Shown here in pieces: positions 53,264 through 62,334 of a DNA stretch of 64,000 bases. Made by a program: the position numbers and the translations under genes. Numbering within the stretch: position 1 is the stretch's first letter; every line of letters begins with the position of its first letter. The stretch covers positions 103,484 through 167,483 of the forward strand of contig JAUNTX010000001.1 in the NCBI GenBank assembly GCA_030538475.1, given 5' to 3'. This DNA comes from Dermabacter sp. Its GTDB lineage: Bacteria; Actinomycetota; Actinomycetes; Actinomycetales; Dermabacteraceae. The notes beneath the pieces are model-generated. The model saw only the letters and a list, made by a program, of their open reading frames with translations. It was not told the DNA's origin and ran no database searches.

Positions 53264-54384
53264 TACAGGGCTCCTTGTCGATGCGCGGCGTCCAGCTGCA
53301 TATACATTGATTCGAGTCGGCCCGTGGCCGGACCGAACGTGACCACGGGAACGCCCGCGGCGCTGAGCTGGCTCAGCACGCGCGCCGCTTCCTGATCGCT
53401 TCCCACCTCCACGAGCGCCTCGGCGTGGCCGTTGACCGTGCGCGACGCCTCGACGACGGAGTGGAGCGCGAGACCCGTTGCTGCGACCCCGGCCCGCAGA
53501 CGGTCCTCATCGAGGGAGGCGATGCGCCACAGCTGCGCGCGCTGGGACACGTCGGCGATGCTCAGCTGGTCGATCACGTGCCCGCCATCCATGAACACCA
53601 CGGCGTCGGCCATATCCTCGAGTTCGCTGAGGATGTGGCTGGAGATGAGGACGCTGCCGCCGTTGGCGGCGAAGTCGCGCAGGATCGCGAAGAGCCTGCG
53701 CCTCGCGGCCGGGTCGAGCCCCGAGGCGGGCTCATCGAGCACGAGCACGCGCGGCGAATGCACGAGGGCGCGCGCGAGGCCGAGGCGCTGCTTTTGGCCC
53801 CGGGAGAGGACGTGGGCGCTCTGGTGCGCGAGGGTTTCCAGATCCAGCATGTGCAGCAGCGTGGCCACGCGTTCGCGGATCGCGGCGGCGGGCATGAAGT
53901 AGGACTGTCCGATCACCTCGAGGACCTCGCGGACCCTGAGTGAATCCCATGCCTCGAACTGGTCGGGCATCCACCCCACCTGGGCCCGCACGGCCTCCGG
54001 GTCCGCGACGGGATCGTGCCCCATCACCCGCACGCTGCCCGCGCTCGGGGCCAGCAGGGCGGCGAGCATGAGCATGAGGGTGGATTTTCCGCAGCCGTTC
54101 GGCCCCACGAGCGCCGTAACTCGGCCCTGGGCGGCGCTGAGGGTTGCCCCCGCGAGTGCCTTGACCGCCCCGAAGTTTCGGCTCACGTCCGTCACCTCAA
54201 TCGCGGGAGAATCCGGGCCTGGCAGCGGCGAGGAGAGCGGCGCTGGCGCGAATGCCCCCTGGGCCTGCACGGCCTCGGCGTTCGGATAGGCCACTGGCAC
54301 CTCCTGCGCGTTCTCGTACTGGGCGGGCGGATACGGCGCCTCGGGCGGCGCGGCCCACGGCGGTCTCTGGTGCTTCTCGCTCAT
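53263..54384 (-). CDS. ABC transporter ATP-binding protein with Pro/Ala-rich N-terminal extension
   Basis: 373-residue ABC ATPase. Walker A GPNGCGKST, signature LSRGQKQRLGLAR, Walker B VLVLDEPASGLDP, and a switch His in ISSHILSELED. About 70 residues precede the ABC domain, rich in Pro, Ala and Tyr and probably disordered; this is longer than usual. A C-terminal domain after about residue 290 is typical of ABC-2 ATPases. ATG at 54384 with GAGGAG five bases upstream. Partner of the permease immediately downstream. Confidence 0.92.
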   Translation of the reverse strand: MSEKHQRPPWAAPPEAPYPPAQYENAQEVPVAYPNAEAVQAQGAFAPAPLSSPLPGPDSPAIEVTDVSRNFGAVKALAGATLSAAQGRVTALVGPNGCGKSTLMLMLAALLAPSAGSVRVMGHDPVADPEAVRAQVGWMPDQFEAWDSLRVREVLEVIGQSYFMPAAAIRERVATLLHMLDLETLAHQSAHVLSRGQKQRLGLARALVHSPRVLVLDEPASGLDPAARRRLFAILRDFAANGGSVLISSHILSELEDMADAVVFMDGGHVIDQLSIADVSQRAQLWRIASLDEDRLRAGVAATGLALHSVVEASRTVNGHAEALVEVGSDQEAARVLSQLSAAGVPVVTFGPATGRLESMYMQLDAAHRQGAL

Positions 54385-54528
54385 GCGGACTCCTCAACTG
54401 TGCGTGCCCGCGCCCCGATGATGGCCGGACGCCCTCAGTGTCCCACGTCACCGCGCGGCCAGGAGGGCCATTGTGGACGGGTGGTGTGGGCAGAACGTGA
54501 AGATTCCTGGGCGCACCGCCTTCCCTGG

Positions 54529-54534
54529 CACAAT
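54529..54534 (+). promoter_or_regulatory. Possible -10 hexamer for rhodanese-like gene
   Basis: CACAAT, seven bases before the GTG at 54542. Confidence 0.3.
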
Positions 54535-54541
54535 GGCGCGA

Positions 54542-54958
54542 GTGACCTACGCTCCCGAGGGCTACCGCATCGAGCGCCTCATGCTCGATGCCCGATCTAC
54601 CCACCCGCAAGTACCCCCGTCCGATCTCTCCTCAAGGATCGAGGCGGGAGCGTTCGTCATCGACATCCGCTCCCCCGTGACTCGCGACCCCGAGGGGAAC
54701 ATTCCGGGCGCCATCGTCATCGAACGGCTCGTGCTCGAATGGCGGCTCGACCCGACGAGCCCGTACAAGATGGTCGACGGGCCCGGCTACGACGACGACC
54801 TCATCATCGTCTGCAACGAAGGTTTCTCCTCGACCCTTGCTGCGAGGGACCTGCGGGAGCTTGGCTTCACCCGCTGCACGGACCTCGAGGGCGGCTTCCG
54901 CGCCTACGCCGCCGCGGGCCTGCCCACCGTCGGTGCGCCGACGCGCTGGGTGCACTAA
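54542..54958 (+). CDS. Rhodanese-like domain protein
   Basis: 138-residue single rhodanese domain. Segments DIRSPVTRD (CH2A-type) and IPGAIVIE are present, and the active-site Cys91 is in IIVCNEGFSST, so a sulfurtransferase or thiol-relay activity is possible. I prefer the GTG at 54542 because CACAAT lies seven bases upstream; the ATG at 54533 is an alternative that adds three residues. The 3' end overlaps the convergent cystathionine synthase-like gene by four bases. Adjacent to sulfur amino-acid genes, which may or may not be meaningful. Confidence 0.85.
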   Translation: MTYAPEGYRIERLMLDARSTHPQVPPSDLSSRIEAGAFVIDIRSPVTRDPEGNIPGAIVIERLVLEWRLDPTSPYKMVDGPGYDDDLIIVCNEGFSSTLAARDLRELGFTRCTDLEGGFRAYAAAGLPTVGAPTRWVH

Positions 54959-56106
54959 CGAGCGCTGCCCCCGAACGCGGCCCGCTCGAGCGCCTGGTCC
55001 AGATCGGCCACGAGGTCGGAGATGTGCTCGATGCCCGTGCTGAAGCGCAGGAGCCGATCAGAGATACCGGCGCGGTCGCGGGCTTCCTGGCTCATCGCCT
55101 CGTGGGTCATGGTGGCCGGTTGGCAGATGAGGGATTCGACCCCGCCGAGGCTCACGGCAAATGCCGCGAGCTCGAGGGATTCGAGGAAGGTCACGGTATC
55201 GAGCCCGTCGGCCAACTCAAAGGTGAGGACAGCTCCGGGGCCGCTAGCCTGCGCCGCGTGAATGGCGGCCTCCCTCTCACTGTGCGATCCGGCGGTGAGG
55301 ACGCGGGCGATCCCGGGGTGGGAGCGGAGATGTTCGGCGAGGGCCACGGCGTTGGACTGCTGGCGCTCGAGGCGCAGCGGCAGCGTCTTGATCGCTTGCA
55401 GGAGCCGGAAGGAGGTCAGGGGGTCCAACACGCCGCCGTACGCCTTTTGGTTCAGCGCAATCTGTTCGGCGATGTCGGCCCGGTTCGTGGTCACGGCACC
55501 GGCCAGAAGGTCGGAGTGACCGCCCAGATACTTCGTGGCCGACTGCACCACCGCGTCGGCCCCGAGGTCCAGGGGCCGCTGCAACACGCCGGTCATGAAG
55601 GTGTTGTCCACGACCAGCAGGGCGCCATGGCGGTGAGCCAGATCGGCCGCGCGCTGAATGTCCACGATCCTCAGCGTCGGGTTGCCGGGAGTTTCCACAA
55701 AAACCATCGCCGTGTTTTCACCGAAGTCCTCGTCGCTCAGCTCGCCGAGGTCCTCGAAGAAGCGCGCGCGAAGGCCCGCCTTGGCGAAGTACTTATCCAC
55801 GTACCGGTAGGTGCCGCCGTACACCCCGGCGGGCAGGAGCACTTCCTGGCCGGTGCTCAGCAGGCTGAAGATCGAGGTGGTAGCCGCCATGCCCGTGGAG
55901 AACGCGAAGCCATACTCGGCCTCTTCAATAGCGGCGATCACCGTTTCCACGTGGGCACGGGTGGGGTTGGAACCGCGCTGATAGGCGAACGGCCCGCTCA
56001 CGGTCTCGGCATCCATCTCGAACGTCGAGGCGAGGTGGACGGGCGGCACCACCGCGCCGTGCTCGAAGTGACGGATGGACTGGATGGCGCGGGTGTCAAC
56101 GTGCAT
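54955..56106 (-). CDS. Cystathionine gamma-synthase/lyase-like PLP enzyme (copy 2 of tandem)
   Basis: 383-residue Cys/Met-metabolism PLP-dependent enzyme. PLP lysine Lys192 in VQSATKYLGGHSD. Other family segments are YQRGSNPTR, AFSTGMAA and VYGGTYRY. It is collinear residue-for-residue over the first 192 positions with the upstream paralogue. The subfamily (cystathionine gamma-synthase, cystathionine gamma-lyase, methionine gamma-lyase) cannot be fixed by eye. The ATG at 56106 lies inside the end of the upstream gene (11-base overlap), so translation is coupled. Confidence 0.88.
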   Translation of the reverse strand: MHVDTRAIQSIRHFEHGAVVPPVHLASTFEMDAETVSGPFAYQRGSNPTRAHVETVIAAIEEAEYGFAFSTGMAATTSIFSLLSTGQEVLLPAGVYGGTYRYVDKYFAKAGLRARFFEDLGELSDEDFGENTAMVFVETPGNPTLRIVDIQRAADLAHRHGALLVVDNTFMTGVLQRPLDLGADAVVQSATKYLGGHSDLLAGAVTTNRADIAEQIALNQKAYGGVLDPLTSFRLLQAIKTLPLRLERQQSNAVALAEHLRSHPGIARVLTAGSHSEREAAIHAAQASGPGAVLTFELADGLDTVTFLESLELAAFAVSLGGVESLICQPATMTHEAMSQEARDRAGISDRLLRFSTGIEHISDLVADLDQALERAAFGGSAR

Positions 56107-57310
56107 GGGAGTCCTCGGGATCGTGGCGGTTCGTTGGGGCGGAGTCGGGGGCGGGTGCGGATTCAGGGGCAGGCGTGGAGGCGGCGACCTCGAAGGCGCG
56201 AGAAAAATCCTCGATGAGATCGTCCACGTCTTCGATGCCGACGGCCACGCGGAGCAGCTGGCGGGAAAGCCCGGCGGCTGCCAGCGCCGCATCGTCCATG
56301 TCTTCGTGGGTGGACGACGCGGGGTGACACACCAGAGTAGCCACGTCCCCGAGGCTCACGGCGAAAGCGGCGATCTGGAGCGACCGCACCCACGCCATCC
56401 AATCCACGCCCTCGGCCAGTTCGAGGCTCAGCACCGCGCCGATGCCGTCCGCTTGGCGCGCGTGGATATCCCGTTCTTCGGCGCTGTACCAGCCGGGGTA
56501 CATGAGGGTGGCCACCGCGGGATGCTCGGAAAAGTACCGCACGAGCGCCTCGGCATTGCGCTGCTGTTGGGCGAGGCGCAGCGGCAGGGTCTTCACGCAC
56601 TGGACGAGCCTGAGCGCGGTCTGCGGATCAAGGACCGCGCCCCAGGTTTTCTGCGCAGCCGTGTACTGCTCGGCGAGCGCGGGATCGTTCGTGGTGATCA
56701 CCCCGGCCAGCAGGTCTGAGTGGCCGCCGAGGAACTTCGTGGCGGACTGCACCACGACATCGGCGCCCAGCTCGAGCGGCCGCTGAAGCACGGGGGTCAT
56801 GAAGGTGTTGTCCACCACGAACAGGGCGCCGTGGCGGTGCGCGAGCGCGGCCAGGTGAGCGATATCGACCACGCGCAGGGTGGGGTTGGTCGGGGTTTCC
56901 ACGAAGACCATGCAGGTGCGGTCCGTGAAATCCGCGTCGGTGAGCGCGGCCAGGTCGCTCACGAAATCCACGGCGACGCCCTGGCGGGCAAACACCTCGC
57001 TCGCATAGCGGTGCGTGCCGCCATATACGCTCGCCGCCACGAGCACGTGATCGCCGGATTCCAGATGCGCGAACACCGCCGCCGTGGCCGCCATGCCCGT
57101 GGCAAAAGCAAAGCCGTACTCCGCACCCTCGAGCTGCGCGAGCAGGGACTCGAGCACCGTGCGGGTGGGGTTGGCCACCCGCTGATACATGTACGCGGCG
57201 TCGGTATCGGCCGGATCGGTCTCAAAGGTGGAAGAGAGGAACAGCGGCGGCACGATGGCCCCGTGCTCGTTCCCGCGCGAACCCACAATCGCCCGCGTTT
57301 GCAGCTTCAT
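56096..57310 (-). CDS. Cystathionine gamma-synthase/lyase-like PLP enzyme (copy 1 of tandem)
   Basis: 404-residue paralogue of the downstream gene, with PLP lysine Lys192 (VQSATKFLGGHSD), YQRVANPTR, AFATGMAA and VYGGTHRY. It has an extra Ala/Pro/Ser-rich C-terminal tail of about 25 residues. One member of the pair may make cystathionine and the other cleave it, giving trans- or reverse transsulfuration, but sequence alone does not decide. ATG at 57310 with AAGGGAG about eight bases upstream; another ATG lies six codons earlier. Confidence 0.88.
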   Translation of the reverse strand: MKLQTRAIVGSRGNEHGAIVPPLFLSSTFETDPADTDAAYMYQRVANPTRTVLESLLAQLEGAEYGFAFATGMAATAAVFAHLESGDHVLVAASVYGGTHRYASEVFARQGVAVDFVSDLAALTDADFTDRTCMVFVETPTNPTLRVVDIAHLAALAHRHGALFVVDNTFMTPVLQRPLELGADVVVQSATKFLGGHSDLLAGVITTNDPALAEQYTAAQKTWGAVLDPQTALRLVQCVKTLPLRLAQQQRNAEALVRYFSEHPAVATLMYPGWYSAEERDIHARQADGIGAVLSLELAEGVDWMAWVRSLQIAAFAVSLGDVATLVCHPASSTHEDMDDAALAAAGLSRQLLRVAVGIEDVDDLIEDFSRAFEVAASTPAPESAPAPDSAPTNRHDPEDSHAR

Positions 57311-57712
57311 CCCCGCGCTCCCTTCCATCCGTGTCGCCTGCGTCCGTCTCGCCTGTGTCCGTGCCGTCTCACACCGTGCCACCACGGTCGTGGTCACCGA
57401 GCCACAGTAGGCAGGTGAAGGATCAGGGGGCGCGGTTGTGTGTCGGCCTGTGACGCCAGGCCGACGGGGACCACCGGACGGGACCTCTCGGGAACGGGCG
57501 CGCGGGGGCACTCAGGGAGCTCGCAGGATGATCATCAGGTCCATCTCAGGTATGAGAGACACCTCCCGAACAAACCCCCGACGACGGATGCCCTCGGCAC
57601 GGCGCCCCTGCAAGGATGGTGAGGTCAGCACGGCCGCGGTGAGTATCCCCCGCACCTGTTCGCCGTGACGTCCACCGATCCGGGCCCTCGGGCCCACGAC
57701 CTAGGAGCGCAC
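57311..57712. other. Intergenic region between divergent PLP-enzyme operon and ABC exporter
   Basis: About 400 bases without a convincing gene. The left part (57325-57380) carries several imperfect CGTGTC/CGCCTGTGTCCG-type short repeats. A TACTGT hexamer (minus strand, near 57410) could be a -10 for the PLP-enzyme operon. Two CATCAGGT/CATCTCAGGT-like direct repeats at about 57531-57552 precede the ABC operon and could be regulator sites. No SAM riboswitch was recognised. Confidence 0.4.
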
Positions 57713-58450
57713 ATGTCCGCACCCGTCCAGAATCCGACGCCCGAAGCGTCGGCCTCCCCCGAACTCGCGATCATCGCCCGCGGTCTCACGAAGACCTACG
57801 GCACCGGCGCGAACCTGGTTCGGGCCCTCGACAACGTGGATCTCGACATCGTCAAGGGCGAGTTCACTGCCATCATGGGCGCCTCGGGCTCCGGTAAGTC
57901 CACGCTCCTGCACTCCCTCGCCGGCCTCGATTCGATTGACGCGGGCTCCGTGGAGATCGCGGGCACGGACATTTCCAAGCTCAGCGACACCGAGCTGACG
58001 AAGCTGCGCCGCGACCGCGTGGGCTTCATCTTCCAGTCCTTCAACCTCCTTCCTATGCTCACCGCGAAGGAGAACATCATGCTGCCGCTCGATCTCGCCT
58101 CGCGCAGCGTGGACCGCCCGTGGTTCGACACCCTCGTGGAGCGCTTCGGCCTTGCCGAACGCCTCTCGCACCTGCCGAGCCAGCTCTCCGGTGGTCAGAT
58201 TCAGCGTGTGGCCATCACGCGGGCGCTCGTCACCAACCCGTCGGTGGTCTTCGCCGACGAGCCCACGGGCAACCTCGACTCGGTGACCACCGACGCCGTG
58301 CTGGACTTCCTTCGCGTGAGCGTGAGCGAGTTCGGCCAGACCATCGTCATGGTCACGCACGAGCGTGACGCCGCCGAGCGCGCCGACCGGATCATCACGA
58401 TGGCCGACGGCCGTCTCGTGAACGACGAACGCACGGGTGAGGCCCGATGA
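57713..58450 (+). CDS. ABC transporter ATP-binding protein, MacB/LolD type
   Basis: 245-residue ATPase of the MacB/LolD/FtsE class. Walker A GASGSGKST, signature LSGGQIQRVAI, Walker B VVFADEPTGNLDS and the D-loop. It partners the FtsX-like permease encoded next, with an ATGA overlap. ATG at 57713, with AGGAG upstream. In Gram-positive bacteria such pairs export or sense peptides such as bacteriocins or antibiotics, often under two-component control; no such regulator is adjacent here. Confidence 0.94.
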   Translation: MSAPVQNPTPEASASPELAIIARGLTKTYGTGANLVRALDNVDLDIVKGEFTAIMGASGSGKSTLLHSLAGLDSIDAGSVEIAGTDISKLSDTELTKLRRDRVGFIFQSFNLLPMLTAKENIMLPLDLASRSVDRPWFDTLVERFGLAERLSHLPSQLSGGQIQRVAITRALVTNPSVVFADEPTGNLDSVTTDAVLDFLRVSVSEFGQTIVMVTHERDAAERADRIITMADGRLVNDERTGEAR

Positions 58451-60996
58451 GCACCCTCAAGCTTCAGCCGCGTCGCCGCCACCTGGCCGCGACGCTGACC
58501 GTCGCGATCACCTCGGCGTTTATCGCGTTCGTGGTGCTCGCCGTGGGCCTGCTCGGTTCCTCCGTTCGCGCCCAGGTGGAGGGGCAGCTCGAAGGCGCGA
58601 GCGCGCTCGTGCAGCCCACCTTCAACCAGGACGGCACGCCCGCCGTCATCGACCAAGAAGCCCTCGCGCAGGTGGATGGCGTCCAGAACTCGTGGATTCA
58701 CCCCCAGGGCTCGCTCGCGGTGCTCGTGAGCCCCGGTGAGGAAGCCTCGAACGATCCCTTCTCCACGAAGGGCGTGTTCTCCACGCTCGTGGCCACGCGC
58801 GACGGCGTTCCGGCGAATCTCGTGAGCGGCTCGGCCCCGAGCTCCCCGACCGACGTGGTGATCGACGAAAGCCTCGCGGAGCGCTACACCCTCGCCACGG
58901 GCGATACGGTGCGCCTGCAATCGTCCTCGAGTGGCGAGGTGCGCGAGTTCACCGTCTCGGGAATCCGCCAACCCCCCAGGTCGCAGATGTTCAGCGGCAC
59001 CACGGAACTCGTGGTGACCGACGCGGCCATCATCGCGAACGACACGCCCGCCGACGCTGACGCCGAGGCCGGAGTGTTCCGCACCTACACCTATGGCGTG
59101 CAGGCGAAGGACGGCGTGAGCGAAAAGGACCTCGTGGCCTCGCTCACCGCGGCCGGATTCGACGCCAAGACCGCCACGGAGGTCCGCGACGCGGGCAACC
59201 AGATGGCGTTTGCCGTCATGGCGGGCTTTGGCACCCTGCTCGCAGGCTTCATCGTCATCGCCCTCGCCACGAGCGTCCTCGTGGTCTCCAACTCCTTCGC
59301 CGTGACGATGGCGCAGCGCCGCCGCTCCTTCGCTCTGGCACGCGCCCTCGGCGCCACGCGCGCTCAGGTCATGGCCTCCGTGGTCCGCGATTCGCTCCTC
59401 GTGGGCATCATCGGTGCCGTGATCGGCGTGGTTCTCGCCTACGCCGGGTTCTGGGGCCTGCTCACGCTCGGCCGTGCCGTCTACACGAAGGCGCTCCCGG
59501 CCGTGCCGGAGTTCAACCTCCTGGCGATCCTGCTGCCGCTTGCGATGGGCCTCGTGCTCACCCTCGTGGCCTCGCTCGTGCCGGCGCTGAGCGCCACGCG
59601 GGTCAAGCCGCTCGAAGCCCTGCGCCCCGTGGAAGCCACGAGGGGCCCGGGTGCCTCGCGCGTGCGCTCTATCATCGGCCTCGTCATCGTGGCGGTGGGC
59701 GTCGTCGCGACCGCCGGTGGCGTGTTCCTGGCCGCTCGCGCCACGGAACCGAGCGGGTGGCCCATGGCGGTCGCCGTGCTCGGCGGTCTCGTGCTGCTGC
59801 TCGGCACAATCGTGATCCTGCCCGCCATCGTGCGTCCGCTCATGCGGGTCTTCGGCGCCGCGTCGGCCCCCGTCGGCAAGGCTCCCGCGAAGTTCGCGGC
59901 GCTGAACGCGGCCCGGCACCCGAAGCGCACGGCCACGACCATTTCGGCGCTCATTATCGGCTCCGCGCTCATGGCCATGATGTCCACGGGCGCCGCAACA
60001 GCCGAACGCACCCTCGTGGACGACCTGACGAGCAGGATGCCGGTCGATGCGATCGTCGCTGCCGAGCAGCTTCCCGAGGACATCGCGCCGCGCATGCAGT
60101 CGATTCAGGGGGTGAACGGTGCGCTGGCCGTGGACTCCGCGGAACTGCCCACCTCGAATGGGGACATGACGGTGTTCGCCGCGGATCCGGCGGATCTCGA
60201 CGCTATCTCCAACCGCGCCGGGCTCTCGGATCTGGTGGCCGACGGTGACCTCACCGTGGGCACGGCTCGGGCAGAGCACTTCGGTCTCAAGGACGGCGAG
60301 GCGTTCACCGTGACGGGAACCGACGGCAGCACGCACGAGGTCACGGTGCGCATCACCGACAACCTCGACCTCTCGCTCCTGACACCCGCCACACTGAAGG
60401 AGCTTGGCGTGCCGCTGAACCAGGGCATCTTCGTGAAGTTCGATGCCCCGAACAGCCCGGCGCGTGGCGATGTGACCGCCTCGGGCCTGACCACCGAGGT
60501 CATGGACACCGCCCAGGGCGATGCCGTGAACGTCACGTACTCGGTCTCGCAGGGCGCGGAGCGCGAAACGTATTCGCAGATCATCTCCGTAATGCTCACG
60601 AGCACCTTCGTGCTGCTCGCCGTGGCCGTGCTCGTGGCGCTCGTCGGCGTGGCCAACACGCTGTCCCTGAGCGTCGTCGAGCGCTCGAGCGAGAACGCCC
60701 TGCTGCGCGCGCTCGGCACGTCCCGGGCGCAGATCCAGGCCACGCTCGCGTGGGAGGGCGCGTTCATCGCCCTCGCGGGCGCCGTGATTGGCATCGTGCT
60801 CGGTGTCGCGTTCGGCCTCGTGGGCGTCTACACGCTGCTGTCCGATGGCATCGTCTACCAGCCCACGGTGCCGTGGCTCGCGCTCGGGGCCGTGCTGATC
60901 CTGGCCCTCCTGGCCGGCATCATCGCCTCAATCGTGCCCGGACGGGTCGCGAGCCGGGCCCAGCCCGCCGCGGCGCTCGCCCAGCGCGACGACTAG
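58447..60996 (+). CDS. FtsX-like (MacB_PCD) ABC transporter permease
   Basis: 849-residue permease with an N-terminal helix (about 17-40), an extracytoplasmic domain, a first FtsX core of three to four helices (about 255-400), a middle helix pair (about 405-460), a second extracytoplasmic domain (about 510-700) and a second FtsX core (about 710-840). This duplicated ten-helix layout is common in actinobacterial peptide-related exporters. The ATG at 58447 overlaps the ATPase stop by four bases. Substrate unknown. Confidence 0.92.
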   Translation: MSTLKLQPRRRHLAATLTVAITSAFIAFVVLAVGLLGSSVRAQVEGQLEGASALVQPTFNQDGTPAVIDQEALAQVDGVQNSWIHPQGSLAVLVSPGEEASNDPFSTKGVFSTLVATRDGVPANLVSGSAPSSPTDVVIDESLAERYTLATGDTVRLQSSSSGEVREFTVSGIRQPPRSQMFSGTTELVVTDAAIIANDTPADADAEAGVFRTYTYGVQAKDGVSEKDLVASLTAAGFDAKTATEVRDAGNQMAFAVMAGFGTLLAGFIVIALATSVLVVSNSFAVTMAQRRRSFALARALGATRAQVMASVVRDSLLVGIIGAVIGVVLAYAGFWGLLTLGRAVYTKALPAVPEFNLLAILLPLAMGLVLTLVASLVPALSATRVKPLEALRPVEATRGPGASRVRSIIGLVIVAVGVVATAGGVFLAARATEPSGWPMAVAVLGGLVLLLGTIVILPAIVRPLMRVFGAASAPVGKAPAKFAALNAARHPKRTATTISALIIGSALMAMMSTGAATAERTLVDDLTSRMPVDAIVAAEQLPEDIAPRMQSIQGVNGALAVDSAELPTSNGDMTVFAADPADLDAISNRAGLSDLVADGDLTVGTARAEHFGLKDGEAFTVTGTDGSTHEVTVRITDNLDLSLLTPATLKELGVPLNQGIFVKFDAPNSPARGDVTASGLTTEVMDTAQGDAVNVTYSVSQGAERETYSQIISVMLTSTFVLLAVAVLVALVGVANTLSLSVVERSSENALLRALGTSRAQIQATLAWEGAFIALAGAVIGIVLGVAFGLVGVYTLLSDGIVYQPTVPWLALGAVLILALLAGIIASIVPGRVASRAQPAAALAQRDD

Positions 60997-61042
60997 TGGC
61001 CCGAGCGGCCTAGGGGCATTCGCCCTACCAGCGACGGGGTGC

Positions 61043-62140
61043 TCAGCAGGCGTTTGCCTGCTCGAGCACCCTGGCGCCCAGCGCCATGAGTTCCGTGAGG
61101 TCGTAGCCCGGCCAACCATGGAGCTCACGGCGCCATTCGGGCTTAATAGCCTGGTAGCCGAGCGCGGCCCCCGCGAGCGCACCCGCGATGCACGCCACCG
61201 TATCGGTGTCGTATCCGGCGCGCACGGCGCCCTCGAACACCCGGGTGGCGAAGTCTCGCCTGGCGAACTTGTCGCTCGGCATGTCACCCGCGTGGTGGAT
61301 CGCGGAGTAGGCGCCCTGGAAGGCGTGGATCACCCAGCCGTTGCGGCGGAAGAACCACGGCGGGGCGTCTTCGGCCTCGCTGATGAGGGTGGCCCAGCGT
61401 TCGCGCCGCTCGGGGTCGATGTGGCGAAGGCCCGCGCGCACGTCGATGTGTCCCGTCAGGATGGCCGTGCGGATCGCGAGCGCCCAGAGGACGGCAGCGT
61501 CCACGGTGTCGTCATCGACGTGGGTGAGAGTGTTGATGGTCGTGACGGCCCTGATCAGTTCGTCGTCCGGGGCGCGGACGTACGCGAGCACGGTCGCATA
61601 CACGCGCATGAGCGCTCCGTTACCGGCCGTGCTCGGGCGGGATTCGGAGACGGCTTGCGCTGCTGCTCGGAGGTCGTCGCCGCTCGGGACCCGGTGGGCG
61701 CGCGAGAGGGCGTGCATGGTCGCTTCCCCGAGCACGGTTGCGGTGAGGGTCCCGATGTCGATGGTTTCGCGTGACCAGCGGTACCAGAGGGCGGCGATGG
61801 CATCGAGGCTGGCCCGGCTCGTGAGGACCCCTCCTAGCCGCGGCTCCGAGGCGACCTGGAGAACGACGATGCTCATCGCCGTATCGTCGGTCCACTCCCC
61901 CGGGCCCCAGCCGAGTTCGCCGCCGCCGATCATGGCGACGTCGTCGGAATCCGCGATGGGTGGCTCAAATTCGTAGGGGGCGCCGAGGGCGTCGCCGGTG
62001 GCGGCGCCGACGAGGCTGCCGAGGGCGCGCGCGTGCTGCGCCGAGCTCAGTGGGGGCAGCTGGGAGGGGAGCCGTGCCTCCAACGTGGCCGGTTCACCCC
62101 CGTGCACCATGTCTGCGTCTCCCATGTGCATCCTTCCCAT
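61043..62140 (-). CDS. ADP-ribosylglycohydrolase family protein (DraG-like)
   Basis: 365-residue ADP-ribosylglycohydrolase fold. It removes ADP-ribose from proteins or small molecules. Metal-binding motifs: GAATGDALGAPYEF near residue 47, WTDDTAMS near residue 83, and GYDTDTVACIAGALAGAALG near residue 315. The long N-terminus before residue 30 is polar, and the start could be any of three closely spaced ATGs (62140, 62131, 62125 region). No ADP-ribosyltransferase partner is adjacent. Confidence 0.9.
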   Translation of the reverse strand: MGRMHMGDADMVHGGEPATLEARLPSQLPPLSSAQHARALGSLVGAATGDALGAPYEFEPPIADSDDVAMIGGGELGWGPGEWTDDTAMSIVVLQVASEPRLGGVLTSRASLDAIAALWYRWSRETIDIGTLTATVLGEATMHALSRAHRVPSGDDLRAAAQAVSESRPSTAGNGALMRVYATVLAYVRAPDDELIRAVTTINTLTHVDDDTVDAAVLWALAIRTAILTGHIDVRAGLRHIDPERRERWATLISEAEDAPPWFFRRNGWVIHAFQGAYSAIHHAGDMPSDKFARRDFATRVFEGAVRAGYDTDTVACIAGALAGAALGYQAIKPEWRRELHGWPGYDLTELMALGARVLEQANAC

Positions 62141-62334
62141 CGCTTCTTCTCAACACTGAGGGGCACACGTGCCTCAAAGCGATTCGACCCCCTGGTCTGG
62201 GCTCATCATCGGGCATCCCCGTTGAACCTGGTCACAACCCTATACCCGGATGCGGGGCGGCGTCAGGGCCTTCGCGAACACGGGGCGCCGCGGGCCGGTA
62301 CCCTTGTGGGGCGTCTGCCAGAGGAGAATGAAGA

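Noticed and set aside
57311..57712. SAM riboswitch in front of the tandem PLP-enzyme genes
   Set aside because: No conserved aptamer core was recognised by eye on the minus strand; a covariance-model scan would be needed to exclude it fully.
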